Source: Mercurialis annua
Taxonomy: Eukaryota > Streptophyta > Magnoliopsida > Malpighiales > Euphorbiaceae
Length of the DNA stretch: 64,000 bases
Direction: 5' to 3'
Assembly (NCBI RefSeq): GCF_937616625.2
Contig: NC_065577.1
Coordinates: 21,589,501-21,653,500 of the forward strand
The position numbers and the translations under genes were made by a program. The notes under the pieces were generated by a model. The model was given only the letters and a program-made list of their open reading frames with translations. It searched no databases and was not told the DNA's origin. Positions 14,616-29,100 of this stretch are shown piece after piece (the stretch's first letter is position 1; every line of letters begins with the position of its first letter).

Positions 14616-14810
14616 ACACAAAGAGTGTGTGAAAAGTGACGCTAGATTATTATGTCGCTTCTCAAGTCTCTTTAACGCGTCGTTCCGATTACCTAAGCAT
14701 GATTAGGTTATATTACGCTAGGTGGGCGTGAAAAGTTAAGCTAGATTAGTATGTCGTGGCTAAAGGCTCTTTAATGTGTCGTTCCAATTACATAAACATG
14801 GTTAGGTTAT
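14616..14810 (-). repeat. Satellite, two monomers between two insertions (B orientation)
   Basis: About two B-orientation monomers separate the MITE from the LTR-like piece. They carry the usual GTGACGCTAGATTA, CGTCGTTCCGATTACC and GCATGATTAGG segments. The insertions are therefore independent and not one composite element. Confidence 0.9.
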
Positions 14811-15435
14811 TGATAACGTTGTACATTTAGTAGGGGCGAAGCAACCTCGCCAAGAACGACCATCGCTAAGTCAAGCATTTTACCAACTGGTGTCGACATC
14901 CGACCATCTCCTAGATCATAGACGACCTGGGAGGTCATCGGATCGATGAACAAGCATCATCCGAGACGCGTGCTTTTGGCAAAGTAGGATCAAAGATCCT
15001 GCCCGAGCTTCCTGACTGAAGACAGGAAAGCCCGGCGTAGACAACCCGAGCTTCGAGATACACTCAAGCTCTGGACCTAGAGGAATGGGAGTTTAGTTCA
15101 GACAGTCCGGGCTCTAAGCTTTATTCGAGCTCCGAGATCTAGCTAACGAGCACACTCACGTGTACCAGATTTAGGGACCACAGAAGATCCTCTGACAGGT
15201 GCGTGAGGAATGTTCCCTCCACCTGACACACCTAACAAACTGCGCCCCATACGGGGAATATTCTCCACGTAGGCATAACCGATTTAAGGGACCACACGAA
15301 GGAAAGCCTGCCAGCAAGGCAAGGTTTGCTCCTAAACCCTAACTATATAAAGGGGTTTAAGAGCAAACCTTAGGTAATTCTTTTCTACTCTCTGAAAACC
15401 TTTCTCTTCTTTTCTTCTTCATTCATAGCCTCGTC
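14811..15435 (+). mobile_element. LTR-like retrotransposon fragment (probable gypsy solo or truncated LTR)
   Basis: A 625-bp segment of higher GC content than its surroundings, with no similarity to the satellite, begins TGATAACGTTGTACATTTAG. It contains short internal repeats of a CCCGAGCTTC/GAGCTCCGAG type. It has a TATA box (TATATAAA, 15344-15351) followed by a pyrimidine-rich stretch (TTCTTTTCTACTCTCTG, then CTTTCTCTTC). That order, a TG start followed by U3-like sequence, TATA box and pyrimidine-rich R/U5, is typical of plant Ty3/gypsy LTRs. There is no clear CA end, target duplication, primer-binding site or coding sequence, so a truncated LTR is the best reading. The orientation is inferred from the TATA box. 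Confidence 0.6.
15344..15351 (+). promoter_or_regulatory. TATA box of the LTR-like fragment
   Basis: TATATAAA lies inside an AAACCCTAACTATATAAAGG context, about 90 bp before the end of the fragment. It is followed by a CT-rich leader, the expected position of an LTR core promoter. Activity is not implied. Confidence 0.45.
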
Positions 15436-18400
15436 GAAAAGTGACAATAGTATGGTTAGGTTATATTACGCAGAGTGTGCATGGAAAGTGACGCTAGATT
15501 AGTGTGTCGCATCTCAAATCCCTTTAACGCGCCGTTCCGATTATCTAAGCATGATTAGGTAGTGTGTGTGAAAAGTCATGCTAGATTAGTATGTCCCGTC
15601 TCAAGACCATTTAACTCATCGTTACGATTACCTAAGCATGGTTTAGTTATATTACGCAAAGTGTGCGTGAAAAGTGACGCTAGATTAGTATGTCGCGTCT
15701 CCAGTCTCTTTATCTCGTCGTTCCGATTACCTAAGCATGGTTAGGTTATACTATGCAAAGTCTGTGTAAAACGTGACGCTGGATTACTATGGCACGTCTC
15801 AAGCCTCTTTAACGCGTCGTTTCGATTAGCATTCTTATGTCGCGTCACAAGTCTCTTTAACGCGTGTTCCGATTACCTAAGCATGGTTACGTTATATTAC
15901 GCAAAGCGTGCGTGAAAAGTGACGCTAGATTAGTATGTCGGGTCACAAGTCTCTCTAACGCATCGTTCCTATTACCTAAGCATCATATTAGGCTATATTA
16001 CGCAAAATGTGCTTGAAAAGTGACGCTAAATTAGTATGTCGCGTCTCAAGTCTCTTTAATGTGTCGTTCCGATTACCTAAGCATGGTTAGGTTATATTAC
16101 GCAAAGTCTGCATAAAACATGACGCTAGATTAGTATGGCGTGCCTCGAGTCTCTTTAACGCGTCGTTTTGATTACCATGCTTATGTCGCGTCTCCAGTCT
16201 CTTAACGCGTCGTTCCGATTACCTAAGTATGGTTTGGCTATATTATGCAAAGCGTGCGTGAAAAGTGACGCTTGATTAGTATGTCGCGTCTCAAGTCTCT
16301 TTAATGCGTCGTTCCGATTACCTAAGAATGGTTAGGTTATATTACACAAAGTGTGCGTGAAAAGTGACAATAGTAGTATGTTGCATCTCAAGTCTCTTTA
16401 ACGCGTCGTTCCGATTACCAAAGCATGGTTATGTTATATTACGCCAAGTACACGTTAAAAGTGTCGCTAGATTAGTATGTTGCTTCACAAGTCTCTTTAA
16501 CGCGTTGTTACGATTACCTAAGCATGCTTAAGTTATATTACGCAGTGTGCGTAGAAAGTGACGCTAGATTAGTGTGGCGCGTCTCAAGTCTTTTTAACGC
16601 ATCGTTTCACTTTACCAGTCTCTCTAACACATCGTTCCGATTTCCTAAGCATGGTTAGGTTATATTACACATAGTTTGCGTGAAAAGTGATAATAGATTA
16701 GTATGTCGCATCGCAAGTCTCTTGAACATGTCGTTCCGATTACCTAATCATGGTTAGGTTGTATTACGCAAAGTGTGCGTGAAAATGACGGCCAGATTAG
16801 TACGCGCGTCTCAAGTCTCTTTAACGCGCCGTTCCGATTACCTAAGTATGGCTAAGTTATATTACGCAAAGCGTGCGTAAAAAGTGACGCTAGAAGTATG
16901 GCGCGTTTCATCGCGTCTCAAGTGTCTCTAACGCGTCGTTCTGATTACCTAAGCATGGTTTGGTTATATTACGCAAAGTGTGCGTGAAAACTGACAATCA
17001 ATTAGCATTTCGCGTCTCAAGTCTCTTTAACGCGTCGTTCCGATTACCTAAGCATTGTTTGGTTATATTATGCAAAGTGTGCGTGAAAAGTGACAATCAA
17101 TTAGTATTTCGTGTCTCGGGTCTATTTAACGCGTCGTTCCGATTAAATAAGCATGGTTATTTTAGTGCGCGTTAAAAGTGTCGCTAGATTAGTATGTCAC
17201 GTCACAAGTCTCTTTAACGTGTTATTACGATTACGTCTAAGAGTGCGTAAAAAAGGACGCTAGATTAGTATGGCACGTCTCAAGTATCTTTAACGCATAA
17301 TTTGATTACCATGCTTATGTCACGTTACAAGTCTCTCAAACACGTCGTTCCAATTACCTAAGCATTTGTAGGTTGTATTACGCAAATTGTGTGTCAAAAG
17401 TGACAATTGATTAGTATGTCGCGTCTCAAGTCACTTTAACGCGTCGTTCCGATTACCTAAGCATGGTTAGGTTATTTTACGCAAATTGTGCGTGAAAAGT
17501 GACGCTAGATTAGTATGTCGCGTCTCAAGTCTCTTTAACTCGTCGTTCCGATTACCTATACATGGTTAGGTTAATATTACGCAATGTGTGTGTGAAAACT
17601 GTCACTAGGTTAGTATGTCGCGTCTCAAAGTCTCTTTAACGCGTCGTTCCGATTACCTAAGCATAATTAGGTCACACTACGCAAAGTGTGCGTGAAACGT
17701 TACGCTAGATTAGTATGTCGTGTTTCATGTCTCTTTAACGCGTCGTTCTGATTACTTAAGCATGGTTAGGTTACATTACGCAAAGAGTGCGTAAAAAGTG
17801 ACACTGGATTAGTATGGCGCGTTTCAAGTCTCTTGGACTCGTCGTTTTGATTATCATGCTTATGTCGCGTCACAAGTGTTTCTAACGTGTCGTTCTGATT
17901 ATCTAAGCATGGTTAGGTTAGATTACGCAGAGTGTGCGTGAAATGTGAAGCTAGATTAGTTTGTCGCATCTCAAGTCTCTTTAACGCGTCGTTCCGATTA
18001 TTTAAGCATGTTTAGGTTGTATTACGCAAAGTGTGCGTGAAAAGTGACGCTAGATTAGTATGTCACGTGTCAAGTCTATTTAACGCGTGTTCCGATAACC
18101 TAAGCGTGGTTAGGTTGTAGTTCGCAAAGTGTGCTTGAAAAGTGACGCTAGATTAGTATGTCGCTTCTGAAGTCTCTTTAACCATGGTTAGGTAGTGTGT
18201 GTGAAAAGTAACGCTGGATTAGTATGTCGCGTCTCAAGTCTCTTTAACTCGTCGTTTCGATTACCAAAGCATGGTTTAGTTATATTACGTAAAGTGTGCG
18301 TGAAAGGTGATGCTTGATTAGTATGTCGCTTCTCAAGTCTCTTTAACGCGTCGTTCCGATTACCTAAGCATGGTTAGGTTATATTACGCTAAGTCTGCGT

Positions 18401-20360
18401 AAAAAGTGATGCTAGATTAGTATGGCGCGTCTCAAGTTTCTTTAACGCGTCGTTTCGATAACCATTCTTATGTTGCGTCACAAGTGTCTCTAACGTGTCG
18501 TTCCGATTACCTAAGCAAGGTTTAGTTATATGCGCAAAGTGTGCGTGAAAAGTGACGCTAGATTAGTAGTATGTCGCGTCTCAAGTCTCTTTATCTCGTC
18601 GTTCCGATTACCTAAGCATGGTTAGGTCATATGGCGAAAAGTCTGTGTAAAAAGTGATGCCATATTAATACGTCCGCGTCTCAAGTCTTTTTAACTCGTC
18701 GTTTTGATTGCCATGCTTATGTTGCGTCTCAAGTCTTGTTAACTCGTCGTTTCGATTGCCATGCTTATGTTGCGTTTCAAGGCTTGATAACTCGTCATTT
18801 CGATTTCCATGCTTATGTCGCGTCACAAGTCTCTCTAACGCGTCGTTCTTATTACCTAAGCATGGTTAAGTTATATTACGCAAAGTGTGCGTGAAAAGGT
18901 GACGCTAGATTAGTATGTCGTGTCACAAGTCTCTCTAACGTGTCGTTTCGATTACCTAAGCATGTTTAGATTATATTGCTCAAAGTGTGCGTGAAAAGTT
19001 AAGCTAGATTAGTATGTCGCGTCTCAAGTCCCTTTAACGCGTGTTCCTATTACCTAAGGTTAGGTTATATTACGCAAAGTGTGCGTGAAAAGTGACGCTT
19101 GATTAGTATGTCACATCTCAAGTCTCTTTAATGCGTTGTTCCGATTACCAAAGCATGGTTATGTTATTATGCCAAGTGCGCGTTATTAGAGTCGCTAGAT
19201 TAGTATGTCACGTCACAAGTCTCTTTCACGCTTGTTTACGATTACCTAAGCATTGTTAAGTTATATTACGCAAAGTGTGAGTAAAACGTGACGCTAGATT
19301 AGTATAACGCGTCTCAAGTCTCTTTAACGCATCGTTTTGATTACCATGCTTATGTCACGTTACAAGTCTCTCTAACACGTCGTTCCGATTACCAAAGCAT
19401 GGTTAGGTTATATTACACAAAGTATGTGTGAAAAGTGATAATAGATTAGAATGTCGCGTCACAAGTCTCTTTAACGTGTCGTTTTGATTACCTAAGCATA
19501 GTTAGGTGATATTACACAAGTTTGCGTGAAAACTGTTGCTAGGTTAGTATGTCGAGTCTCAAGTCTCTTTAACGCCTCGTTTCGATTACCTAATCATGGT
19601 TAGGTTTAATTATGCAAACTTCGCCTGAAAAGTGACAGCTAGATTAGTATGTCGCGTCGCAAATCTCTTTAACACGTCGTTCCGATTACCTAAGCATGGT
19701 TCGGATATATTACACAAAGCGTGCGCAAAAAGTGGTGCTAGATTAGTATGGCTCGTTTCGAGTCTCTTTAACGCGTCGTTTTGATTACTGTGCTTATGTC
19801 GCGTCACAAGTGTCTCTAACGTGTCGTTCTGATTACCTAAGCATGGTTAGATGATATTATGCAAAATGTACATCAAAAGTGACAATAGATTAGTTTGTCG
19901 TGTCTCAAGTCTTTTTAACGCGTCGTTCCAGTTACCTAGGCATGGTTAGGTTATTTTACACAAGGTGTGCGTGAAAAGTGACGCTAGATTAGTACGCCGC
20001 GTCTCAAGTCTCTATAATGCGCATTCCGATTACCTAAGCATGGTTAGAATATATTACGTAAAGTGTGCGTGAAAAGTGACGCTAAATTAGTATGTCGCGT
20101 CTCAAGTCACATTAACGCGTCTTTCCGATTACTAAGCATGGTTAGGTTATATTACAAAAAGTGTGCGTGAAAAATGACGCTAGATTAGTATGTCGCTACT
20201 CAATGCTCTTCAACGCGGCGTTCCGATTTCCTAAGCATGGTTTGGTTACATTACGCAAAGTTTGCGTGAAAAGTGACGCTAGATTAGTATGTCGCATCTC
20301 AAGTCTCTTTATCTCGCCGTTTCGATTACCTGAACATGGTTAAGTTATAAGCAAAGTCTG
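15436..20360 (-). repeat. Satellite block B1, last part (B orientation), with multi-kb higher-order periodicity
   Basis: This is a continuous B-orientation satellite array. Diagnostic variants recur several kb apart. For example, the rare TTTATCTCG variant in place of TTTAACGCG occurs near 15709, 18593 and 20308, each in a similar neighbourhood, so there is a higher-order organisation above the monomer. The block mirrors the A block to its right. For example, the stretch at 18041-18190 is the inverted counterpart of about 22740-23170 without its MITE. No gene is seen. Confidence 0.93.
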
Positions 20361-20381
20361 CTTAGGTAATCAGGTAATCAG
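20361..20381. other. Satellite orientation switch B to A
   Basis: The B-orientation array ends in GCAAAGTCTG and A-orientation sequence starts immediately with CTTAGGTAATC. The 8-bp stretch GGTAATCA is tandemly repeated at 20365-20372 and 20373-20380. The blocks on either side are diverged inverted copies of each other, so this is the centre of a large quasi-palindrome. Confidence 0.8.
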
Positions 20382-22823
20382 AACGACGCGTTATAGAGAC
20401 TTGAGACGCGCGACATACTAATCTAGCGTCACTTTTCACGCACACTCTGCGTAAAATAACCTAACCATGCTTAGGTAATCGGAACGAAGCGTTATATAGA
20501 CTTGAGACGCGACATACTAATATCACTTTTCACGCACACTTTGCGTAATATAACCTAACCATGCTTTGGTAATCGAAACGACGTGTTAAAGAGCCGTGTA
20601 ACGTGACATAAGCATGGTAATCGAAACGACGCGTTAAAGAGACTTGAGACGCGCCATACTAATCTAGCGTCACTTTTTACGCACACATTGCATAATATTA
20701 CCTAACCATGCTTTGGTGATCGTACCTAACCATGCTTAGTTAATCGAAACGAGGCGTAATAAATACTTGATACGCGACAAACTCATCCATTGTAACTTTT
20801 CACGCACACTTTGTGTAATATAACCTAACCATTCTTTGGTAATCGGAATAACGTATTAAAGAGACTTGTAACGTGACATAAGCATGGTAATCGAAACGGC
20901 GCGTTAAAGAGACTTGAGACGTGCCATACTAATCCAGCGTCACTTTTTACGCACACATTGCGTAATACAACCTAACCGTACTTTGGTAACCGTAACGACG
21001 TGTTAAGGAGACTTGTGTAGCGACATGAGCATGGTAATTGAAACAACGCGTTAAAGAGACTTAAGACGCGACATACTAATCTACTGTCAAATTTCACGCA
21101 CACTTTGCATAATATAATCTAACCATGCTTAGGTAATCCAAACGACACATTAAAGAGACTTGAGACGCACTTTTCATGCACACTTTGCGTAATATAATAT
21201 AACCATGCTTAGGTAATTGGAACGACGCGTTAGAGAGACTTGTGACGCGACATACTAATCTAGCGTCACTTTTTACGCAAACTTTGCGTAATATAACCTA
21301 ACCATGCTTAGGTAATCGGAATGACGCGTTAAAGTCATTTGAGACGCGCCATACTAATTTAGCGTCACTTTGTACTCTCACTTTGTGTAATATAACCTAA
21401 CCATGCTTAGGTAATCGGAAAGACGCCTTAAATTGACTTGGGACGCGACATACTAATCTAGCGTCACTTTTCACGCACACCTTGCGTAATATAACCATAC
21501 CATGCTTAGGTAATAGGAACGACGCGTTAAATAGACTTGAGAAGTGACATACTAATCTATTTTCACTTTTCACGCACAATTTGGGTAATATAACGTAATC
21601 ATGCTTAGGTAATCGGAACGACGTGTTAGAGAGACTTGTAATGCGACATAAGAATCGTAATCGAAACGACGCATTAAAGAGACTTGAGATGCGACATACT
21701 AATCTAGCGTTACTTTTCACGCACGCTTTGTGTAATATAACCTAACCATGCTTAGGTAATCAAAACGACGTGTTAAGAGCTTTGAGACGCGACATACTAA
21801 TTTAGCGTCACTTTTCACGTACACTCTGTGTAATATAACCTAACCATGCTTAAGTAATTGGAACGACGCGTTAAATAGACTTATGACGCGACATACTAAT
21901 CTATTGTAATTTTTCACGCACATTTAGCCTAATATAACCTAACCATGCTTAGGTAATCGGAACGGCGCATTAGAGAGACTTGTGACGCGACATAAGCATG
22001 GTAATCAAAACGACACATACCTAACCATACTTAGGAAATCCCAACCACGTGTTAGAGAGACTTTTCACGTGACATACTAATCTAGCGTCACTTCTCACGC
22101 ACACTTTGACCTAACCATGCTTAGATAATCGGAACGTTAAAGAGACCTGAGACGCGATATACTAATCTAGCGTCACTTTTCACGCACACTTTGGTTAATC
22201 TAACCTAACCAAGCTTAGATAATCGGAACGACGCGTTAGAGACACTTGTGACGCGACATAAGCATGGTAAGCAAAACAACGCGTTAAAGAGACTTAAAAC
22301 GCGCCATACTAATCTGGTGTCACTTTTTACGCACTCTTTGCGTAATATATCGTAACTGTGCTAAGGTAATCGGAACGACGCGTTAAGAGACTTGAGACGT
22401 AACATACTAATCTACCGTAAGTTTTCACGCACACTTTGCGTAATATAATCTAGCCATGCTTAGGTAATCGGAATGACGCGTTAAAGAGGCCTGAGACGCG
22501 ACATACTAATCAAGCGACAGTTTTCACGCACACATGTAATATAACCTAACCATGCATAGGTAATCGGAACGACACAAAGAGACTTGAGACGCGACATACT
22601 AATCTAGCGTCACTTTTCACGTACACTGCCTAACCATGCTTAGATAATCGGAACGACGCGTTAAAGAGACTTGAGACGCGACACACTAATCTAGCGTCAC
22701 TTTTCACACAGACTTTGCGTAATATAACCTAACAATGCTTGGGTAATCGGAACGATGCGTTAAAGAGACTTCAGACACGACATACTAATCTAGCGTCACG
22801 TTTCACGCACACTTTGTGTAATA
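20382..22823 (+). repeat. Satellite block A2, first part (A orientation)
   Basis: This is an A-orientation array of 99-bp and 48-bp units. The stretch at 21397-21720 has an inverted counterpart at 63412-63834, with the same private variants in the same order. The ORFs here are periodic satellite translations. No gene is seen. Confidence 0.93.
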
Positions 22824-23105
22824 CTCCCTCCGTCCCAATAGAGTTGTCCACTCTGAGAAATTTTTTTGTCGCAAAACTCTTGTTCACTTTCAAAAAGTAA
22901 CTAACTTTTACACTCAATTTTCTATATTACCCTTATTTAAAATCCACTAATGAGTAAATTGAAAGTAAATTATAAGTGGACCCTATATTAAATAGGGGTA
23001 TGACAAGAAAAGTAAGGAAAATTTTACAAACTCCATAAATAATAATTACTTTTCTTAAACTGTGTGATAAAGGCAAAGTGGACAACTCTATTGGGACGGA
23101 GGGAG
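22824..23105. mobile_element. Stowaway-type MITE (Tc1/mariner-derived)
   Basis: A 282-bp AT-rich insertion has perfect 29-bp terminal inverted repeats beginning CTCCCTCCGTCCCAATAGAG, the classic plant Stowaway end. It is flanked by the expected TA duplication (22822-22823 and 23106-23107). Removing the element and one TA restores the satellite motif GTAATATAACC exactly. It has no coding capacity; members of this group are mobilised in trans by mariner-like transposases. Corresponding copies of the surrounding satellite at about 18113-18125 and 62255-62270 lack the element. Confidence 0.95.
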
Positions 23106-26100
23106 TATAACCTAACCATGCTTAGGTATTCAAAACACGCGTTAAAGAGACTTAAGACGTGACATACTAATCTAGCTTCAATTTTCACGCACACTCTGTG
23201 TAATCTAACCTAACCATGCTTAGATAATCATAACGACGCGTTAGAGACACTTGTGACGCGACATAAGCATGGTAACCGAAACTACACGTCAAAGAGACTT
23301 GAAAAACGCCATGCTAATCTAGTGTCACGTTTTACGCACTCTTTGCGTAATATAACCTAACCATGCTTAGGTAATCAGAACGACGCGTTAAAGAGACTTG
23401 AGATGCGACATACTAATCTAGCGTAACTTTTCCTGCACACATTGCGTAATGTGACCTAACCATGCTTAGGTAATCGGAACGACGCGTTAAAGAGACTTGA
23501 GACGCGCCATACTAATCTTGCGTCACTTTTCACGCAAACATTGCATAATATTAACCTAACCATGTATAGGTAATCGGAACGACGCGTTACATATCTAGCG
23601 TCACTTTTCACGCACAATTTGCGTATAAGAACCTAACCATGTTTAGGTAATCGGAACGACGCGTTAAAGTGACTTCAGATGCGTCATACTAATCAATTGT
23701 CACTTTTAACACACAATTTGCGTAATACAACCTACAAATGCTTAGGTAATTTGAACGACATGTTTGAGAGACTTGTAACGTGACATAAGCATGCTAATCG
23801 AAACGACGCGTTAAAGAGACTTGAGACGTGTCATACTAATCTAGCGTCATTTTTTACGCACACTTAACGTAATATAACTTAACCATTCTTAGGTAATCGT
23901 AACAACGCGTTAAAGAGACTTGTGACGTGACATACTAATCTAGCGAATCTTTTAACGCGCCGTAACATAACCACGCTTAGGTAATCGGAACGACGCGTTA
24001 AATAGACTTGAGACACGAAATACTAATTGATGACTTTTCATGCACATTTTGTGTAATATAACCTAACCATGCTTAGGTAATCGGAACGACGCGTTAAAGA
24101 GACTTGAGACGCGAAATACTGATTTATTGTCAGTTTTTACGGACACTTAGCGTAATATAACCAAACCATGCTTTGGTAATCAGGACGCGTTAGAGACACT
24201 TGTGACGCGACATAAGCACAGTAATTGAAACGACATATTAAAGAGACTTGAAACGCGCCATACTAATCTAGCATCACTTTTTACACACGCTTTGCGTAAT
24301 ATAACCTAACCATGCTTAGGTTATCGGAACGACGCATTAAAGAGACTTGAGACGCGGCATACTAATCTAGCCGTCACTTTTCACGCACACTTTGCGTAAT
24401 ACAACCTAACCATGATTAGGTAATCGGAACGACGCTTTAAAGAGACTTGAGACGCGGCATACTAATCTAGCGTCACTTTTCACGCACACTTTGTGAAAAA
24501 TAAACTCCCCATGTTTAGGTAATCAGAACGACATGTTAAAGAGACTTGAGACGCGACATACTAATCTATTGTCACTTTTCACGCACACTATGTGTAATAT
24601 AACCTAACCATGCTTTGGAAATCGGAACATTGTGTTAGAGAGACTTGTAACGTGACATAAGCATGGAATCGAAACAAAGTGTTAAAAACACTTGAGACGT
24701 GCCACACTAATCTAGCCTCACTTTTTACTTACACTACGTAATATAACTTAAGCAAGCTTAGGCAATCGTAACAACACGTTAAAGAGACTTGTGACGAGAC
24801 ATACTAATTCTGCGATACTTTTAACGCGCACTTGGCGTAATATAACATAACCATGATTTGGTAATCGGAACGACGCGTTATAGAGACTTTGAGACACGAC
24901 ATACTAATCTATTGTCACTTTTCACACACACTTTGCGTAATATAACTTAGCCATTCTTAGGTAATCGGAACGACGCATTAAAGACAGTTGAGACGCGACA
25001 TAGGTAATCAGAATACGCGTTAAAGAGACTTATGACACGACATAAGCATGGTAATCGAAACGACGCGTTAGAGAGACTTGAGACGCGCCATAAGCATGGT
25101 AATCCAAACGACGCGTTAAAGAGACTTGAGGCACGCCATACTAATCTAGCGTCACGTTTTATGCAGACTTTGCGTAATATAACCTAACCATGCTTAGGTA
25201 ATCGGAATGACGCATGAAAGAGACTTGAGACGCGACATACTAATCTAGCGTCACTTTTCACGCACATTTTGTGTAATATAACCTAACAATGCTTGGGTAA
25301 CCGGAACGACGCGTTAGAGAGATTTGAGATGCTACATAAGCATGGTAATCAAAACGACGCGTTAAAGAGACTTGAGACGCGACATACTAATTTAGCCTCA
25401 TTTTTCACGCACACTTTGCGTCATATAACTCAGCCATGCTTAGGTAATCAGAACGACGCGTTAGAGAGACTTGTGACGCGACATAAGCATGGTAATAAAA
25501 ACGACGCGCTAAAGTGCACGCCATACTAATCTAGCGTCACTTTTTTACGCAGACTTTGCGTAATAAAACCTAACCATGCTTAGGTAATTAGAATGACACA
25601 TTAAAGAGACTTGAGACGTGACATATTAATTTAGCGTCACTTTTCACGCACACTTTGCGTAATATAGCCTAATGATGCTTAGGTAATCGGAATGACACGT
25701 TAGAGAGACCTGTGACACGACATACTAATCTAGCGTCACATTTCACGCACACTCTGCGTAATATAACCTAACCATGCTTAGGTAATCGGAACACGCATTA
25801 AAGAGACTTGTGACACGACATAAGGATAGTAATCGAACGACGCGTTAAAGAGACTTAAGACGCGCCATACTAATCTAGCGTAACCATGCATAGGTAATCG
25901 GAAACAAGTTAAGGAGACTTGAGACGCAACATACTAATCTATTGTCACTTTTAACGCACACTTTGCGTAGTATAAACTAACCATGCTTAGGTAATCGGAA
26001 CGACGCGTTAAAGAGACGTCAAACGCGACATACTAATCTAGCGTCAGTTTTAACCATGCTTAGGTAACCGGAACACGCGTTAAAGAGATTTGAGACGTGA

Positions 26101-29100
26101 CATACTAATCGAGCGTCTCTTTTCATGCACACTTTGCGTAATATAACCTAACCATGCTTAGATAATCGAACGATGCGTTAAAGAGACTTGCGACGCGACA
26201 TACTAATCCAGCGTAACTTTTCACGCACACTTTGGTAAAATAACCTAACCATGCTTAGGTAATCGGAACGACGCGTTCTTGACTTATGACGTGACATACT
26301 AGTCTAGCGTCACTTTTCAGGCACATTTTCGTAATATAACCTAACCAATCTTAGGTAATCGGAACGATACATTAAAGAGACTTGAGACGCGCCATTCTAA
26401 TCAAACGTCACTTTTAGAGTACACTTTGTGTAATACAACCTAACCATGCTTAGGTAACGGAACAACGCGTTAAAGAAACGTGAGACGCTACATACTAATG
26501 TAGCGTCTCTTTTTATGCACACATTGCTTAATATAACCTAACCATGCTTAGGTAATCGGAATGACACGTTAAAAAAGACTTGAGACACGCCATACTATTT
26601 TAGCGTCACTTTTTGCGTACACTTTGCGTAATATAACCTTACCATGCTTATGTAATCGGAACGACGCGTTAAAGAGACTTCAGACACGACATCTTAATTC
26701 ACTCACTCTTTGAGTAATACTACCTAACCATGCTTAGGTAATCACAACGATGCGTTAAAGAAACTTGATACGCGACACACTAATCTATTTTCACTTTTAC
26801 CGCACACTTTGCGTAATATAATCTAACCATGCTTAGGTAATCGGAACGACGCATTAGATAGACTTGTGACGCGAAATAAGCATGGTAATCGTTACGACGC
26901 TTTAAAGAGACTTGAGACGCAACTTACTAATTTATTGTCACTTTTCACGCACACTTTGCATATGATAACCTAACCATGCTTAGATAGTAAGAACGACGCA
27001 TTAAAGAGACTTGAGACGCGACATACTAATCTAGCGTCTCTTTTCACGCACTCTCTGCGTAATATAAACTAACCATCCTTAGGTAATCGGAACGACGCGT
27101 TAGAGAGATTTGCGACGGGACATACTAATCTAGCGCCACTTTTCATGCACACGTTGCGTAATATAACCTAACCATGCGTAGGTAATCGAAACGACGCGTT
27201 AGAGAGACTTGTGACGCGACATAGGCATGGTAATCCAAAAACGACACGTTACAAAGATTTGAGACGCGTAATACTAATCTAGCGTCACTTTTTTTGCACA
27301 CTTTGCGTAATATAACCTAACCATGCCTAGAAATCGGAACGACGCATTAGAGAGACTTGAGATGCGACGTACTAATTTAGCGCCACTTTTCACGCACACT
27401 TTGTGTAATATAACCTAACCATACTTATGTAATCGGAACGACGCGTTAATGAGACTTGTGACGCGAGATAAGCATGGTAATCGAAACGACGCGTAAAAGA
27501 GACTTGAGACTCGACATACTAATCTAGCATCACTTTTTATGCACACTTTTCGTAATATAACTCAACCATGCTAGTTAATCAGAACAACGCGTTAAAGAGA
27601 ATTGAGACGCGACATACTAATCTAGTGTCACTTTTCACGCACACTTTCTGTAATATAATCTAACCATGCTTATGTAATCGGAACGACGCGTTAAATAAAT
27701 TCGAGACAAGACATACTAATTTATTGTTTCTTTTCACGCACACTTTGTGTAATATAACCTAACCATGCTTAGGAAATCGGAACGACGCGTTAGAGAGACT
27801 TGTGACGCGACATAAGCATGGTAATCAAAACGACGCGTTAAAGAGACTTGAGACACGGCATACTAATTTAGCGTCACTTTTTACGCACACCTCGCGTATA
27901 ACCTAACCATGCTTAAGTAATCAGAACGACGCGTTAAAGAGACTTGAGACGCGACATACTAATCTAGCGTCACTTTTCAAGCACACTTTGCGTAATATAA
28001 TATAACCATGCTTAGGTAATCGGAACGATACGATAAAGAGCCTTGAGACGCGACATACTAATCTAGCGTCACTTTTCATGCACACATTGCGTAATATAAC
28101 CTAACCATGCTTTGGTAATCGGAACGACGTGTTAAAGAGACTTGAAAAGCGACATGCTAATCTAGCGTCACTTTTCACGCACACCTTGCGTAATATAACA
28201 TAACTATGCTTAGGTAATCCAAACGACGCGTTAAAGAGACTTAACACGAGACATACTAATCTAGCGTCACCAAAAAAGGCACACTTTGCGTAATATAACC
28301 AAACCATTCTTACGTAATCGAAACGACGTGTTCAAGAGACTTGAGATGCGACATACTACTCTAGCGTCACTTTTCACGCACTCTATCCATAATATAACCT
28401 GACCATGCTTAGGTAATCGTAACGACTCGTTAAAGAGACTTTAGACTTGACATACTAATATATGTTGTCATTTTTCGCGCACACTTTGCGTAATATAACC
28501 TAACAATGCTTAGGTAGTCAGAACAACTAATATATTGTCATTTTTCACGCACACGTTGCGTAATATAACCTAACCATGCTTAGGTAATTGGAACAACGCG
28601 TTAAAGAGACTTGTGACGCGACATAGGCATGGTAATCGAAACGACGCGTTACAGAGGCTTGAGAGACTTGAGACGCGACGTACTAAGATAGCGTCACTTT
28701 TCACGCACACTTTGTGTAATATAACCAAACCATTCTTAGAAAATAGGAGCGACGTGTTAGAGAGACTTGAGACGCGACATACTAATCTTGCGTCAGTTTT
28801 CATGAAATTTTGCGTAGTATAACCTTACCATACTTAGGTAATCTGAACGACGCGTTAAAGTGACTTGACGCGAGATAAGCATGGTAATCGAACGACGCGT
28901 TAAAGAGACTTGAAACGCGTTATACTAATCTAGTGTCACTATTCATGCACACTTTTTGTAATATAACCTAACCATAATTAGTTAATAGGAACGCATTAAA
29001 GAGAACTGAGACGCGACATACTAAGATAGCGTCACTTTTCACGCTCACTTTCCGTAATATAACCTAACCATGGTTAGGTAATTGCAACGACGCATTAAAT

